Assembly: GCF_009363435.1 (NCBI RefSeq)
Contig: NZ_CP045354.1
Coordinates: 2,880,501-2,944,500 of the forward strand
Reading direction: 5' to 3'
DNA length: 64,000 bases
Source: Labrenzia sp. THAF82
Lineage (GTDB): Bacteria; Pseudomonadota; Alphaproteobacteria; Rhizobiales; Stappiaceae
Numbering within the stretch: the first letter of the stretch is position 1; each line of letters begins with the position of its first letter. Position numbers and translations under genes: made by a program. Shown in pieces: positions 1-8,570 of the stretch. The notes beneath the pieces were generated by a model that was not told where the DNA came from, searched no databases, and worked only from the letters and a program-made list of their open reading frames with translations.

Positions 1-300
1 AACCGAATAAGGGTCGGCGTCGGCCGTGCCTGCCTTTGGATAAGCATGCCAGGGCCCGATGGTCACAGCGTTGAGGGGTTGTTCGCGCTCAATCAGCAAA
101 TAGGCCGTGCTGATGCCCAGAAGTGAGGCCAGAACCACAACCAGCGCAATGGTCGCCAGTTTACGCACGGGATGGCTTCGATAAGGCCGGATTGCACGGG
201 GCAGTTTTTCCCCATACCAGGCCGCCTCACTATAAGATGAACCGTCGGCCGGGCCATTTTCAGGGCCGTGAGTTGAGTGCGACAGGGACTGGTCGGTCAT
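1..300 (-). CDS. DUF1214-family protein, N-terminal part only
   Basis: The leftward reading frame starts at ATG 300-298 and runs off the window edge, giving about 100 residues. The visible part is a hydrophilic N terminus, one membrane segment at roughly residues 55-75 (LATIALVVVLASLLGISTAY), then a GPWHAYPKAGTADADPYSV stretch. That last stretch resembles the start of the DUF1214 domain, whose members typically have a GPW...G..DADPY motif after a single N-terminal helix. The start codon overlaps the stop of the penicillin-binding protein gene (ATGA), so the two are probably translationally coupled in one operon. The function of DUF1214 proteins is not established, and the missing C terminus prevents a firmer call. 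Confidence 0.7.
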   Translation of the reverse strand, partial: MTDQSLSHSTHGPENGPADGSSYSEAAWYGEKLPRAIRPYRSHPVRKLATIALVVVLASLLGISTAYLLIEREQPLNAVTIGPWHAYPKAGTADADPYSV

Positions 301-2495
301 TGAGCTGCCGCGACGTCGGTCGGGTTGGAGTTTTCAGGAACGGATGCCTTGGCGCTTTTTTGTTCCAGGAGCGTGCGCATATCAGCGCCAATTTGCTCAA
401 GAAGCTGCTGTGTGCGCCGTTTCAATACACGTGGCTGAGATTTGACGACTTGTGTTGCCGCAAGTTTTGTCGGCTGCGCTCTGGCAAGTCTCGGCAGGTT
501 TTCTGCGTCGACCCCGGGCATCCGGGCAAGTTCAATGCCTTTGTGAGCATAGTCGTTGTAAAGCTGCCAGGTCATTGCTGGCAGGCTGCCACCCGTTACG
601 CGCCGGGTGGAGGAAAAGTCGTCATTGCCGTACCAGACGGCGGTTGCGAAATTGCCTGTATAGCCGACAAACCAAGCGTCGCGGTAAGCATTGGTGGTGC
701 CCGTTTTGCCAGCGGCGACAACCCCATCGATCCTGGCCCTGCGGGCGGTACCTGCCTCAACCACATTGACCAGGATATCGTTCATCTGATGAACCTTGTC
801 CTCCGGCAGCACGCGGATGGTGTCCGGTTCATCGTGTTCGCGCTGATAAAGAACGATACCGTCACTGTTCTTCACTTCAAGGATTGCATACGCCGGTGCC
901 TTGAAGCCGCCATTTGCAAATGTTGCGTAGGAAGCGGCCATGTCCACAACGGAGACTTCAGACGAACCGATCGGCAATGAAATCGAGTTCTCAAGCTCAT
1001 GTGTCAGACCCATGGCGTAAGCGGTTTCGATTATTTTTTCACGGCCGAAATCGAGCGACAGTCGCACCGGAATGGTGTTGATCGACTTTGTCAGGGCCAG
1101 TTTCAGACTGACCGGTCCTCTGTAGCTTCTGTTGTAGTTTTTGGGTGACCAGTTGCCGATCCAGACCGGACGGTCCGGCACGATGCTGGTTGGCTCATAG
1201 CCGTTCATGAAGGCCGTCATATAGACGAAAGGCTTGAAAGATGAACCGGGTTGGCGCAGGGCATTGACCGCCCTGTTGAACTGACTTTCGCCATATGATC
1301 TGCCGCCAACCATGGCAACGACGGCACCGTCCGGGATCATCGACACGAGGGCAGCTTCGCCTGCATCGCGCAGTTTGCCGTTTTCCCTGAGGATGGTTTC
1401 CACAGCGAGATCTGCCTGGCGTTGCAGGGCTGGATCAAGGGTGGTGCGCACCGTCACGATGCGGTCGCGGGCAAGCGCGGGATTGCGTCGTGCAAGCTTC
1501 TTGACCTCATCCAGAGCCCAGTCGAGGAAATACTCGGGCAATTGGTCCTGTGAGCGATCGACCGCGAGCGCCGGGTTGCGTCTTGCACCGATCACCTGAC
1601 CTTCAGTCAAAAGCGATGCCTGAACCATATTGGTGAGCACTTCATTGGCACGCGCGCGGGCCGCAGGCAGGTTTATGTGTGGGGCGTATTTGCCGGGCGC
1701 TTTATAAAGGCCGGCCAGCATCGCGCTTTCAGCGAGTGTCAGTTCCCTTACGTTCTTGTTGAAATAGAACTCTGCGGCCGCGGTTACGCCAAACACGCCA
1801 CCACCCATATAGGCCCGGTCAAGATAGAGTTTCAGAATTTCCTGCTTGGTCAGGTTCGCCTCGAGCCAAAGCGCCAGATAGGCTTCCTTGATCTTTCGGC
1901 TCAGACTGCGCTCATTGGTCAGGAACAGGTTTTTGGCAAGCTGCTGTGTCAGTGTCGAGCCACCCTGGACAACGCCGCCTGCGCGCGCGTTTTCGACCAT
2001 GGCTCTGAATGTGCCGACAAAATCGATGCCGAAATGGAAAAAGAAGCGCCGATCTTCTGTCGACAGCGTTGCCTTGATGAGGGAATCGGGAATTTCCTCA
2101 AGTGGCACACTGTCATTGAGCACGATACCGCGACGGCCAATTTCGTTCCCGAAGCGATCCAGGAACGTCACCGCAAAGTCGTCCGTTGTCTTCCAGTCCG
2201 CGTAGCGGGTCGCTTCGAATGCCGGCTGTGCAAAGGCAAGTACAACGATGAAGCCGATCAGGCCGAAGGTCAGCCCGTCGGATGAAAGTTCTGCCAGACC
2301 GCGCCAGATGCCCTTCGCTCGAAAGCGGCGCAAGAACGCATCATAGCCTTCAACCGTTCGCCGGATCGCCGCACCGCTACGCCACAAAGCGGTGTCGACG
2401 ATTGCATCGATTGCAAGAAAGAACCTGCGGATACGGTGACGCTTTCTCGGCGGCTTCGTAGCTTCGGTTTCCTGTGGGTGCGGCTTGTCCGTCAC
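297..2495 (-). CDS. Bifunctional penicillin-binding protein (class A PBP, PBP1A type)
   Basis: This enzyme polymerises lipid II into glycan strands and crosslinks the peptides on the periplasmic side of the inner membrane. The protein is 732 aa. A basic cytoplasmic N terminus leads into a membrane segment near residues 75-92. The GT51 domain follows, with catalytic Glu147 in STEDRRFFFHFG and the GGSTLTQQLAKNLF motif at 178-191. The transpeptidase domain has Ser418-x-x-Lys421 (SSFK), Ser471-x-Asn473 (SIN) and KTGT at 597-600, so both active sites are intact. The start is a GTG at 2495 with a GGAG about 12 nt upstream. The C-terminal tail is Lys/Gln/Ala-rich. The gene is followed by the DUF1214 gene with an ATGA overlap. 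The family call is very secure; the exact paralogue name is not. Confidence 0.95.
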   Translation of the reverse strand: MTDKPHPQETEATKPPRKRHRIRRFFLAIDAIVDTALWRSGAAIRRTVEGYDAFLRRFRAKGIWRGLAELSSDGLTFGLIGFIVVLAFAQPAFEATRYADWKTTDDFAVTFLDRFGNEIGRRGIVLNDSVPLEEIPDSLIKATLSTEDRRFFFHFGIDFVGTFRAMVENARAGGVVQGGSTLTQQLAKNLFLTNERSLSRKIKEAYLALWLEANLTKQEILKLYLDRAYMGGGVFGVTAAAEFYFNKNVRELTLAESAMLAGLYKAPGKYAPHINLPAARARANEVLTNMVQASLLTEGQVIGARRNPALAVDRSQDQLPEYFLDWALDEVKKLARRNPALARDRIVTVRTTLDPALQRQADLAVETILRENGKLRDAGEAALVSMIPDGAVVAMVGGRSYGESQFNRAVNALRQPGSSFKPFVYMTAFMNGYEPTSIVPDRPVWIGNWSPKNYNRSYRGPVSLKLALTKSINTIPVRLSLDFGREKIIETAYAMGLTHELENSISLPIGSSEVSVVDMAASYATFANGGFKAPAYAILEVKNSDGIVLYQREHDEPDTIRVLPEDKVHQMNDILVNVVEAGTARRARIDGVVAAGKTGTTNAYRDAWFVGYTGNFATAVWYGNDDFSSTRRVTGGSLPAMTWQLYNDYAHKGIELARMPGVDAENLPRLARAQPTKLAATQVVKSQPRVLKRRTQQLLEQIGADMRTLLEQKSAKASVPENSNPTDVAAAQ

Positions 2496-2719
2496 GCGGC
2501 CCTGAATCTCCGGGTCAAACTGAGTGTTTCAAATTACCGGTTTTTTCGCCTCGTGAAAACCAGTGATGAGCATGATGAAAGAATGCTCCTTGTTTATTGA
2601 TCATTCATTGAAAAAGCTTGCGGATAAATGCTGCAAAATCCGCAATGCTTGCCCAGTGGAAGCTAGCATGCTAAGCGCACGCGGCTCCGGCAGTCGCCAG
2701 GGCAATTGGGCAGGACCAC

Positions 2720-3193
2720 ATGACATCCGATCGTGAACACGGCAATTTGCCATTCTGGAAGACCAAGTCGCTTGAAGACATGAGCAAGAGCGAGTGGGAA
2801 TCCCTTTGCGACGGTTGCGCGCGCTGCTGCCTCAATAAATTGGAAGACTGGGACACGGGTGAAATTGTCTGGACCCGAGTTGCCTGTACCCTGCTTGATG
2901 GCGATACATGCCGTTGCAAGGACTACGATAACCGCGCTGCGACTGTTCCCGACTGCATTCAGTTGACACCGGCGGAAGTCAAAACGCTCACCTGGTTGCC
3001 ACCAACTTGTGCCTATCGTCTGGTTTCAGAAGGGGAGGACCTTTACTGGTGGCATCCCTTAGTTTCAGGCAATGCGGAGACGGTGCATGAGGCAGGTGTG
3101 TCTTCTAAGGGCCGCACGGTTCCGGAAGACGGCATGGCACTGGAAGAGTATGAAAACCATGTGGTGACCTGGCCAGGTGATCTGCCGGCCTAA
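2720..3193 (+). CDS. YcgN family cysteine-cluster protein (UPF0260)
   Basis: This 157-aa soluble protein carries the cysteine pattern of the YcgN/UPF0260 family: CDGCARCC at residues 30-37, then Cys56, Cys64 and Cys66, with two more further on (in VPDCIQ and PPTCAY). The W-H-P-L-V-S-G motif near residue 110 is also typical. The clustered cysteines suggest metal or Fe-S cluster binding, but no biochemical role is established for the family. The length matches the usual size of about 150-160 aa. It is transcribed alone, facing away from the penicillin-binding protein gene across a 224-bp gap. Confidence 0.88.
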   Translation: MTSDREHGNLPFWKTKSLEDMSKSEWESLCDGCARCCLNKLEDWDTGEIVWTRVACTLLDGDTCRCKDYDNRAATVPDCIQLTPAEVKTLTWLPPTCAYRLVSEGEDLYWWHPLVSGNAETVHEAGVSSKGRTVPEDGMALEEYENHVVTWPGDLPA

Positions 3194-3247
3194 CGCTCCT
3201 GAGCGTTTATTGGGTCTTAAAAGAAATCGGCATCAATTCCGACCCGA

Positions 3248-3862
3248 TCAACCTTCAAGCAGAAATGCTTCGACGTGACGGCGAAGCCTTCCTTCCAGCG
3301 AGGTTAGATCCGTAATCTGATGACTTTTCAACAAGATCGCACCATGGATCATGAAGGCGATCAGCCCATCGGTCATTTCCTCTGGTGTTCTGTCGGTGCG
3401 CAGTTTGGGGGTCATGGAGGCTGTTTGCTGCCAGTGCTGCAGAAACATCGCGAGACCCGCATCAAGTCTGTCGAGAGTTTCAACGAATTCTGCAGCGCAA
3501 TTGGGCTTGGTCACGCCAATATTGTCCAAAAACAATCGGAGAATAGTCGGACTGTCCGTGATGACGGTGATCATTGCCATAATGCGCTGCATCAGCAAGC
3601 CGACCGGGTCCGATATCTCCTGCTTCGGGTCCTGTTCGTTTTCCTGTTCGGAGAGCGCTTTTAGGCGATCCAAAAGTACATAGGACAACAGACCGTCCAT
3701 GTCACCAAAGTGAGAAAAGACAGTCCCCTTTGCAACACCTGCCTCTTGTGCAACGGCTTCAGCTGTCACCTGTTCCAGCCCATGTCTTTTGCTCAGTGTC
3801 CGGGCGGCATCCAGAACGCGGGCCTTTGTGGCAATGCTGCGTTGTTGTGGTTTGCGCGTCAT
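3248..3862 (-). CDS. TetR family transcriptional regulator
   Basis: This 204-aa protein has an N-terminal TetR helix-turn-helix, roughly residues 15-60, with VTAEAVAQEAGVAKGTVFSHFGD as the recognisable core. The remainder is an all-helical ligand/dimerisation domain of unknown specificity. It is divergent from a flavodoxin-fold quinone reductase, and two copies of a TTGACCRCGGTCAA palindrome lie in the shared intergenic space. The first is 15 bp from its own start codon. This layout is typical of a TetR repressor that controls itself and a divergent detoxification enzyme. The inducer may be a quinone or electrophile, by inference from the neighbour. Confidence 0.92.
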   Translation of the reverse strand: MTRKPQQRSIATKARVLDAARTLSKRHGLEQVTAEAVAQEAGVAKGTVFSHFGDMDGLLSYVLLDRLKALSEQENEQDPKQEISDPVGLLMQRIMAMITVITDSPTILRLFLDNIGVTKPNCAAEFVETLDRLDAGLAMFLQHWQQTASMTPKLRTDRTPEEMTDGLIAFMIHGAILLKSHQITDLTSLEGRLRRHVEAFLLEG

Positions 3863-3876
3863 GAAACCTCAATAAA

Positions 3877-3890
3877 TTGACCGCGGTCAA
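3877..3890. promoter_or_regulatory. Operator palindrome 1 of the TetR regulator
   Basis: The sequence is the perfect 14-bp palindrome TTGACCGCGGTCAA, 15 bp upstream of the TetR start codon. A near copy occurs 51 bp away at 3928. Two matched sites in a divergent TetR/target intergenic region are the expected arrangement for the repressor's own operators. Confidence 0.75.
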
Positions 3891-3927
3891 AAAATATCTT
3901 GACCTGCAAGTTTAGCGATGTCAAAAG

Positions 3928-3941
3928 TTGACCACGGTCAA
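3928..3941. promoter_or_regulatory. Operator palindrome 2 of the TetR regulator
   Basis: TTGACCACGGTCAA differs from operator 1 at a single base. It lies 40 bp upstream of the preferred quinone reductase start at 3981, where a bound repressor would block its promoter. A possible earlier start at 3918 would put this operator inside the coding region, which argues for the later start. Confidence 0.72.
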
Positions 3942-3980
3942 TTTTATGACGATTCACGTATCTCTCGATTGGACTTGGTC

Positions 3981-4562
3981 ATGACACGAATTCTTGTATT
4001 GGACGGGCATCCCGAATTTGGGTCGTTCTGTGGTTCTCTTGCCAGCGCATATGCAGATGAAGCAGAGGCGAGGGGGCACGAGGTCAGGTTAAGGCACTTG
4101 TCCAAGATGGCCTTCGATCCTGATCTGGGCACGTCGAGTTTCGCCAAGACACCTCCGCTTGAGCCGGATCTTGAGGCAATCTGGCAAGACATCGTCTGGT
4201 GTCAGCATATGGTGGTCGCACACCCATTGTGGTGGGGCGGTCATCCAGCGAAGCTGAAGGGTTTGTTCGACCGGGTGTTGTTGCCAGGAAAGGCATTCCA
4301 GTATGTGAAAGGCAAGGCTTTGCCGGACAAACTGCTGGCCGGCCGTACTTCTCAAGTGCTGGTCACTTCGGACACACCAAACTGGTTCTACCGCCTGGTC
4401 TATGGTTCGGGATCCCGCAAACAGACGGAAAAACAAATTCTGGGTTTCTGTGGATTGAAGCCCAAGGGGTATCACATGTTTTCCCAGATCAAGGGATCGA
4501 CCGATGAGGGCCGTGCGAAGATGATTGAACGCGCAGCAGGTCTAGGGCGCAAAGCTGCCTGA
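3981..4562 (+). CDS. Flavodoxin-fold NAD(P)H quinone reductase (KefF/MdaB-like)
   Basis: The protein (193 aa from ATG 3981) begins MTRILVLDGHPEFGSFCGSL, the FMN phosphate-binding opening of the NQO1/KefF/MdaB flavodoxin-like family. It continues with HPLWWGGHPAKLKGLFDRVLLPGKAF, the conserved segment that forms the flavin and quinone pocket. The family performs two-electron reduction of quinones using NAD(P)H, avoiding semiquinone formation. An upstream in-frame ATG at 3918 would add 21 residues, but these look non-coding and contain operator 2. Control by the divergent TetR protein is likely. It converges with the lytic transglycosylase gene across 30 bp. Confidence 0.88.
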   Translation: MTRILVLDGHPEFGSFCGSLASAYADEAEARGHEVRLRHLSKMAFDPDLGTSSFAKTPPLEPDLEAIWQDIVWCQHMVVAHPLWWGGHPAKLKGLFDRVLLPGKAFQYVKGKALPDKLLAGRTSQVLVTSDTPNWFYRLVYGSGSRKQTEKQILGFCGLKPKGYHMFSQIKGSTDEGRAKMIERAAGLGRKAA

Positions 4563-4592
4563 GACCATCCAAACCGATGCACTATCGAATTG

Positions 4593-6083
4593 CTATTGCG
4601 CAGATTTGGTTGATTTGAGTTCGGCCTCGGATTTGCGGCGTTGGTGCTCATTGAAAAAGACAACGTAGTACTGGTAGATGTTACCGACATAGTCGACAGG
4701 TTGCCGGCCGATTTCAGAGGCAACGATCCACTCTACATTGCCGAACCACTTGTCCGGGTCGTAGCCCTGCATTTTAGCCTTCTCGCGCAATTTTGCGAAA
4801 CGGCTTGGTCCGGCGTTGTAGGCCGCCAATGCGAAAAAGGTCTGACTTGCCGGGTCGGGTGCAAGCTTCGGAAAATAGGAATCTGCCAGATACCGCAGGT
4901 ACTTGACGCCGGCATGCACGTTTTTTTCCGTATCGGAAGCGATGCCGCGGATGTTAATTGGGTTTCCTTCAGCGGTGGTTGGCTTGATCTGCATCAGGCC
5001 AACCGCACCCGCGCTGCTTCTAGCTGCCGGGTCGAATTTTGACTCCTGATAGCTCTGTGCAGCAATCAGCAACCAGTCGATCTCGTATTCCTTGCCATAT
5101 TTCTGGAAGAAGGCGCGGAACCTGGCGAGCTTTTCATCATAATCCGCTTTGCGCATTTCCTTCAGGTAAGTCGCTTCCTGCAAATACCGTTTGAAAATGA
5201 TGTTTCCCAGCAAAGTGCCTTTCTTGACGGTGGGAACAAAACCGTCGACTTCCTGCAGCAGGGCCGGGGCGTTCTTTCGAACAGCGATTGCGATCTCCCC
5301 ATCCTTTCGGACTGCAGCCTCAGGGTGAAGCTTGAGCCCATCGAGCACATCGAGCCAAAGCTCGGCCTTGTGCCGGTCGACGATCACCATGGGAATGCCG
5401 CCGGCGGCGACCATCTCCATCAGATCCTCGTCTTCCAGGCGCTCGTCCGCATAAACGAGGTCCATCGTTTTTTTGCCCTCACGGGCAAGTCTTCGGTTCA
5501 GCGCGTCGAGGCTTTGGGAATAGGAAGCTGATTTGCGGACATAGATTGTTTTCCCGGACAGGTCGTCGACTGAAAGAATGTCAGGGACGCTGTCAGCTGT
5601 GACAGGCACTTCTTCCACGTCCTTGAGGAGTGGAGCTGAGAAGGTGACAAGCTTTTCCCTGTCTTCAGTTATCGTCAGATTGCCAAGTGCAATGTCACCA
5701 CGGGCGTCAGACAGGTCCTTAAACAAATTTGTCCGTTGCGTGGGGATCAGAACGACTTCGAAGTCCTTGACCTTGTCACCATGGGTCGTTGCCAGGTGTT
5801 TTTCGAACTCGATCATCAGATCGGCCGAACTGCCGCGTCTTACACCCTTGTCGATAAAGAAACCTGTTTTGGAGAACGGCACGAGTACACGCAGGTATCC
5901 GCGCTCGACAAGATCATCAAAGTCGCCTTCGAAAGGCTGCCGCAGGACGTCTTCCAGGTTTTCAGCGAGCTCTGTATCTGTGCTAAATCCCTGTTCTGAA
6001 TAGAAAATAACGCTGGATACGGCGATGATTAAAACCAAGAACGCATGCCTATAGATGCGGACAAGTCTGCTGGAAAGTTTCAT
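4593..6083 (-). CDS. MltF-like membrane-bound lytic murein transglycosylase
   Basis: The 496-aa protein has an N-terminal membrane anchor (residues about 13-29). A periplasmic solute-binding-like domain follows at 60-300, with the GDIALGNLTITEDREKLVTFS signature at 129-149. A C-terminal SLT lysozyme-like domain starts near 330, with catalytic Glu347 in AAQSYQESKFDP and then GAVGLMQIKP, and later AAYNAGPSRF. This two-domain order is that of MltF, which cleaves glycan strands to 1,6-anhydro products and is modulated by peptides bound to its sensor domain. The anchor appears to be a signal-anchor rather than a lipobox. It is the last gene of a leftward block, 85 bp after DUF3833. Confidence 0.9.
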   Translation of the reverse strand: MKLSSRLVRIYRHAFLVLIIAVSSVIFYSEQGFSTDTELAENLEDVLRQPFEGDFDDLVERGYLRVLVPFSKTGFFIDKGVRRGSSADLMIEFEKHLATTHGDKVKDFEVVLIPTQRTNLFKDLSDARGDIALGNLTITEDREKLVTFSAPLLKDVEEVPVTADSVPDILSVDDLSGKTIYVRKSASYSQSLDALNRRLAREGKKTMDLVYADERLEDEDLMEMVAAGGIPMVIVDRHKAELWLDVLDGLKLHPEAAVRKDGEIAIAVRKNAPALLQEVDGFVPTVKKGTLLGNIIFKRYLQEATYLKEMRKADYDEKLARFRAFFQKYGKEYEIDWLLIAAQSYQESKFDPAARSSAGAVGLMQIKPTTAEGNPINIRGIASDTEKNVHAGVKYLRYLADSYFPKLAPDPASQTFFALAAYNAGPSRFAKLREKAKMQGYDPDKWFGNVEWIVASEIGRQPVDYVGNIYQYYVVFFNEHQRRKSEAELKSTKSAQ

Positions 6084-6168
6084 TTGAAGCCCCGGTTCCC
6101 CAAACTGAACCTTAAGTAAAGCCTCAAGTGTAGCTTTTGATCAAGAAGATCAGCTCAAGAACGGGGGG

Positions 6169-6687
6169 CTATCTCTTGAAGGTGAGATCAACCGTGCCGA
6201 TCGTGATGCCCGCTTTCATCACCTTTGCGGTGTTGCGAACCGTGCGTTTGTCGATCTGGGTCAGCGTGTCGTCAAAGCGGAGCTTGATGGGGCCATTTTC
6301 TGTTTCAAGCTCGGCAATGTATGAAAACCGAAGAGACCCGTCTTCGCCGGTGACGACGTTGGTTGGGCTCAGCACATCGGCGCGTTGGCCAATATACCGA
6401 TCCTCTGCGACTTTCTGGAAAAACCAGGTCTTGGTATCGCGCTCACCGTCTTCGTAGACGAAGTCTTCGCGAAGACGAAGCGTGAATGTTCTCGGGTTCC
6501 AGGTCCCGGTCAGATAGACCTTAAAGGGTCGATAGACCCCTGCTATCTTGCTTTCAAAGACACCCTCTCCAACCGTTTTACCCCGGAAGAATTCTTCTAG
6601 GATCAGCGGTTTGGCAAGGGCCGGAGCAGTGGCCGCGAACAGAGAAACAAGAAAAACGAGTGCCAGTTTTTTCCAGCTTTGGATCAT
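6169..6687 (-). CDS. DUF3833 family exported protein
   Basis: This 172-aa protein has a clear signal peptide (MIQSWKKLALVFLVSLFAATAPALA) and a mature part rich in beta strands, with a lipocalin-like look (EEFFRGKTVGEGVFES, then FTLRLREDFVYEDGERDTKTWFF). These features match DUF3833, a family of periplasmic or outer-membrane-associated proteins of unknown function. It follows the P1 peptidase by 71 bp and precedes MltF by 85 bp on the same strand, so it may share their transcript. No lipobox cysteine is seen at the cleavage point. Confidence 0.82.
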   Translation of the reverse strand: MIQSWKKLALVFLVSLFAATAPALAKPLILEEFFRGKTVGEGVFESKIAGVYRPFKVYLTGTWNPRTFTLRLREDFVYEDGERDTKTWFFQKVAEDRYIGQRADVLSPTNVVTGEDGSLRFSYIAELETENGPIKLRFDDTLTQIDKRTVRNTAKVMKAGITIGTVDLTFKR

Positions 6688-6758
6688 GTGTCAGCGCCTT
6701 GTGCTTCTTTGAACTTGCACAAAGTCCTACGGACGCGAAGATGAACTGGATTTGTAGG

Positions 6759-7763
6759 CTAGCCACCAAAACGCTGTTGCCAGGTTGGGACCGGGTCGTC
6801 TGAAGCAGGGGTTGCGTTATAGATACCCCTCGCAATCGCGCGGGCCAGACAGGATGCTGCTGCCGCACCCAGTTGCACCATATCTTCCAGGCCGTTTTCC
6901 AAACGCTGCTGGCCTGTCGACATGGCAAATACCAGATCTCCGTCCAGGGGGGTGTGCGCTGGCCAGAGCGCGCGCGCCAGTCCGTCATGGGCCATGACTG
7001 CAAGCCGCTTGGCTTCGCCCTTGGTGAGGATCGCATCTGTTGCAACGGCCGCAATCGTCGTGTTGGCACCGGCCTTCAGGGCATCAAGTTTCGTTCGAAC
7101 AGCCGTGCTGTCGTTCGGAAGGGGATGAGCCATGCCTTTGCCGCCGAACTCGTGACCGACTTCAAATGGGGCGGCCCAGAAGTGGGGGCTGTCGCCAATG
7201 GTTGCGCGACCGAGTGCATTCACGGCAACGATCGCACCTATGGTGACGCCATTGTCCAGTTTTTGCGACGCTGATCCGAGCCCGCCCTTGAGATTGGCTG
7301 TCGTGGCACCAGTGCCCGCACCGACGGAGCCGAGAACGAAATCATACGAAATGTCGTCAAGTGCAGATCGTCCGAGATCTCTGTATGGCGCCGCCTGGCC
7401 CCAGCTTTTGTCGCCGCCATTTAACAGGTCAAACAGGATCGCTGTTGGTACGATCGGGACACGAACCGGGCCGATTTCAAAGCCATATCCCAGTTCCGCG
7501 AGACGGCCCTGAACACCCGCGCCTGCGTCCAATCCGAACGCAGAGCCGCCAGCAAGAACGATCGCATCGATCTTTTCAACGGTCTGTTCAGGTTCCAGCA
7601 ATGCGATTTCCCGCGTTCCCGGAGCTCCACCATGTATCGCAACGGATGTTACGGCCGCTTCGTCCGGAACCAGTACGGTTGCTCCGGATTTGAGCTCCTG
7701 GTCTGAAGCATTTCCAACTTTCAGTCCCGGAACATCGGTGATCAGATTGCGCATACCGGCCAT
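6759..7763 (-). CDS. P1 (S58) family N-terminal-nucleophile peptidase/amidase
   Basis: From ATG 7763 the product is 334 aa. A longer frame extends further upstream but runs into the flavin reductase gene. The protein shows the DmpA/NylC fold: LITDVPGLKVGNA at the start, GGSAFGLDAGAGV near residue 72, GSVGAGTGATTANLKGGLGSAS near 145. It then has the predicted autocleavage site Asn234/Thr235 in GANTTIAAVATDA. In NylC-type members, cleavage at an Asn-Thr bond frees the catalytic Thr. Known substrates include beta-peptides, N-terminal dipeptides and aminohexanoate oligomers; the substrate here cannot be read from sequence. It lies 53 bp after the flavin reductase gene on the same strand. Confidence 0.88.
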   Translation of the reverse strand: MAGMRNLITDVPGLKVGNASDQELKSGATVLVPDEAAVTSVAIHGGAPGTREIALLEPEQTVEKIDAIVLAGGSAFGLDAGAGVQGRLAELGYGFEIGPVRVPIVPTAILFDLLNGGDKSWGQAAPYRDLGRSALDDISYDFVLGSVGAGTGATTANLKGGLGSASQKLDNGVTIGAIVAVNALGRATIGDSPHFWAAPFEVGHEFGGKGMAHPLPNDSTAVRTKLDALKAGANTTIAAVATDAILTKGEAKRLAVMAHDGLARALWPAHTPLDGDLVFAMSTGQQRLENGLEDMVQLGAAAASCLARAIARGIYNATPASDDPVPTWQQRFGG

Positions 7764-7816
7764 TGGGCGACTGTCCCCGTTGTATGGTGGGTTGAAAGAG
7801 TTTGATCCCAATGATT

Positions 7817-8365
7817 TCAGGTGTCTAGGCTTTTGTAGCCTCTGCGCACATACAGAAGAGATTTGCCTGGGTCGGTCATTCGCAGATCTGCGACGGTTCC
7901 AACGATAATCGAGTGTGTTCCCATTTCGGTTACCGAGAATACTTCGCAGTCGACGCTGAGACGCGCGCTGTCGAGGGCAGGGCACCCGGTGGCAAGATTG
8001 GTCCAGTCACCTCTGGCGAACCGATCCGGCATCTCCAGTTTGTCACGACCGGCAAAGACGTCTGAAATGTGCTCGTGATCGTCGCTTAGTGTGTTGAGGC
8101 AAAAACATCTGTTTTTCAAAACTGCGCCGTGGATGCGGGTCTGCCTGTTCAGGCAGATCAATATGCTTGGCGGTTCATCGCTGACTGAACAAGCTGCTGA
8201 AACGGTTGCTCCCATGCGACCGCCAGCGCCATCCGTGGTAACGACATGCACTGCAGCGGCGATACGGCTCATGGCTTCGCGAAAACTCTGCTTGTCCAGC
8301 GTGAGGTCGGCCTGGTCGCTCATATCGGAGGATGATGGTGTGATGGCGTGGCTCCTTGGGGCCAT
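7817..8365 (-). CDS. Flavin reductase-like domain protein (HpaC/RutF family)
   Basis: The 182-aa protein contains one flavin reductase-like split-barrel domain: FREAMSRIAAAVHVVTTDGAGGRMGATVSAACSVS near the N terminus, then PPSILICLNRQTRIHGAV and RFARGDW. Members reduce FMN or FAD with NAD(P)H, often for a partner monooxygenase. No monooxygenase gene lies nearby, so the partner is unknown. The start could be ATG 8365 or an internal ATG at 8323 (168 aa). Neither has a strong ribosome site, and the shorter form better matches usual family length. It is the first gene of the leftward block that continues into the P1 peptidase. Confidence 0.85.
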   Translation of the reverse strand: MAPRSHAITPSSSDMSDQADLTLDKQSFREAMSRIAAAVHVVTTDGAGGRMGATVSAACSVSDEPPSILICLNRQTRIHGAVLKNRCFCLNTLSDDHEHISDVFAGRDKLEMPDRFARGDWTNLATGCPALDSARLSVDCEVFSVTEMGTHSIIVGTVADLRMTDPGKSLLYVRRGYKSLDT

Positions 8366-8570
8366 GGATTGGGAATCGAAAGATATGACCCTGAAGGCAA
8401 AAGTCTATGCTTCTTCAAAACCTCTGCCTAGGGTGTGAAATGCAATTCCTTTGCGACAGGGAGCCAATTCGAACCGCTGCGGGAGTGGCAAACTCGGCAC
8501 CTGCCAATTGAGCTCCCTGCAACATGGGGTTACGGATAGACAGATCAATACAGGACCGTTGGGACGATAC

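Noticed and set aside
123..980. A 285-codon plus-strand frame opposite the penicillin-binding protein gene
   Set aside because: It is antisense to a well-supported enzyme and has no recognisable domain.
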